Shown here piece by piece: positions 63,650 through 64,000 of a DNA stretch of 64,000 nt. Every line of letters begins with the position of its first letter. Position 1 is the stretch's first letter. Position numbers and translations under genes: made by a program. Source of the stretch: Proteocatella sphenisci DSM 23131 (GTDB lineage Bacteria; Bacillota; Clostridia; Peptostreptococcales; Filifactoraceae); NCBI RefSeq assembly GCF_000423525.1, contig NZ_AUID01000012.1, positions 19,651 to 83,650 of the forward strand, given 5' to 3'. The notes below the pieces were generated by a model. The model ran no database searches. It saw only the letters and a list, made by a program, of their open reading frames with translations, and was not told the origin of the DNA.

Positions 63650-64000
63650 GGGGCTGTCGGGAAATAGCCCCCAAAGAAAAAAGCGACTAGTTCGCTTTTT
63701 TTAATGCAAAAAAAAGCAAAAAAAAATGACAAAATATATTGCCATCTTTTCCCGTTATATTTTATAATATAACTACTCATGAAACAATATTATAACCAAT
63801 TTTTTGAAAAAGGACAACAGGTTATTAATTTTAATCTTTACAATTTAGGTTTATCTGCTGACGATCCAGTCTATACCCTAATAAATACATTGGAGGATTT
63901 CGATTTTTCTAGCTTACTGGCTAGATACTCAAACAAGGGAAGAAAAGGCTATAACCCTATTATGTTATTTGCAGTATTGCTTTACGCAAATATGAGAGGA
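63650..64000 (+). mobile_element. Left end of an IS1182-like insertion sequence (partial)
   Basis: The element seems to begin at 63650 with GGGGCTGTC, the terminal repeat type of IS1182 elements, 34 bp past the htpG stop. A stem-loop (AAAAGCGA/TCGCTTTT) follows at about 63677, then the transposase. Right end is outside the window. Confidence 0.75.
63779..64000 (+). CDS. IS1182-like transposase (N-terminus, partial)
   Basis: 74 codons from ATG 63779 to the edge. The pattern QQVINFNLYNLGLSADDPV, then YSNKGRKGYNPIMLFAVLLYANMRG, matches the N-terminal domain (DUF772-like) of IS1182/IS5-group transposases, where GYNP and the hydrophobic helix after it are hallmarks. Catalytic DDE residues lie beyond the window. 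Confidence 0.85.
   Translation, partial: MKQYYNQFFEKGQQVINFNLYNLGLSADDPVYTLINTLEDFDFSSLLARYSNKGRKGYNPIMLFAVLLYANMRG

Noticed and set aside
1..64000. CRISPR arrays, tRNA and rRNA genes
   Set aside because: Looked for regularly spaced repeats and cloverleaf or rRNA core sequences; none seen.

Overview
The window reads as chromosomal DNA of an anaerobic, motile, amino-acid-fermenting member of the Clostridia. The evidence is AT-rich coding sequence with strong GGAGG ribosome sites and frequent TTG/GTG starts, four chemoreceptor-type proteins, TPP, FMN and T-box leaders, a HrcA/CIRCE site, two sigma-54 circuits and a probable selenoprotein. The gene order at 19.5-29.3 kb is that of the bile-acid-inducible (bai) operon of Clostridium scindens and relatives. 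From memory of which organisms carry bai, and from a GC content of about 40% by eye, a Peptostreptococcaceae member such as Proteocatella is my best guess. This is inference; no marker gene proves it.

Layout. 1-1476 (minus): TPP-riboswitch-controlled ABC importer for a thiamine precursor. 1585-6685: a lipoprotein, a HAD phosphatase and the FMN-riboswitch-controlled ribDE-ribBA-ribH operon. 6738-14851: two divergent-type chemoreceptors, a sodium:alanine symporter, isoaspartyl dipeptidase and a DUF4097 protein. 15066-19388 (plus): an unusual three-gene unit, namely a soluble chemoreceptor signalling domain fused to an OppA-like peptide-binding domain, a cupin protein with two AraC-type DNA-binding domains, and a cupin-only partner. 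19492-29250 (minus): complete baiB-baiCD-baiE-baiA-baiF-baiG-baiH, ending at a terminator shared with the preceding unit. A tandem 19-bp operator lies upstream of baiB. 29446-32741: mgtE behind a leader peptide and attenuator, a UBA/DUF4342 protein and a TudS-like protein. 32838-44164: a two-component system, glutaminase, a DUF2207/LemA pair, dxr, a third transmembrane chemoreceptor, an MBL hydrolase and a GNAT acetyltransferase.

44353-47551: a DapF-like epimerase behind a near-perfect sigma-54 promoter and next to a sigma-54 activator. 47719-48820: a QueG-like Fe-S protein followed by a thioredoxin whose first redox cysteine is an in-frame TGA (selenocysteine). Two perfect DnaA boxes exactly 50 bp apart follow. 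48929-53803: a 3-hydroxybutyrate-type catabolic operon (SDR dehydrogenase, GntP permease, 3-hydroxyacyl-CoA dehydrogenase) with its own sigma-54 promoter, paired upstream sites and activator. 53833-56427: DegV, a DtxR/MntR-type repressor and a D,D-carboxypeptidase. 56665-61434: leuACDB behind a leucine T-box. 61520-63615: a YvrJ-family small protein and CIRCE-controlled htpG. 63650-64000: the left end of an IS1182-like element, cut by the window edge.

Taken together the genes suggest a cell that imports thiamine precursors, makes its own riboflavin and leucine, ferments amino acids and hydroxy acids under sigma-54 control, and can use cholate-type bile acids as electron acceptors. The strongest leads beyond known biology are the chemoreceptor-OppA fusion with its dual-AraC partner beside bai, the bai operator, the selenocysteine thioredoxin, the sigma-54-driven DapF homologue and the mgtE leader.
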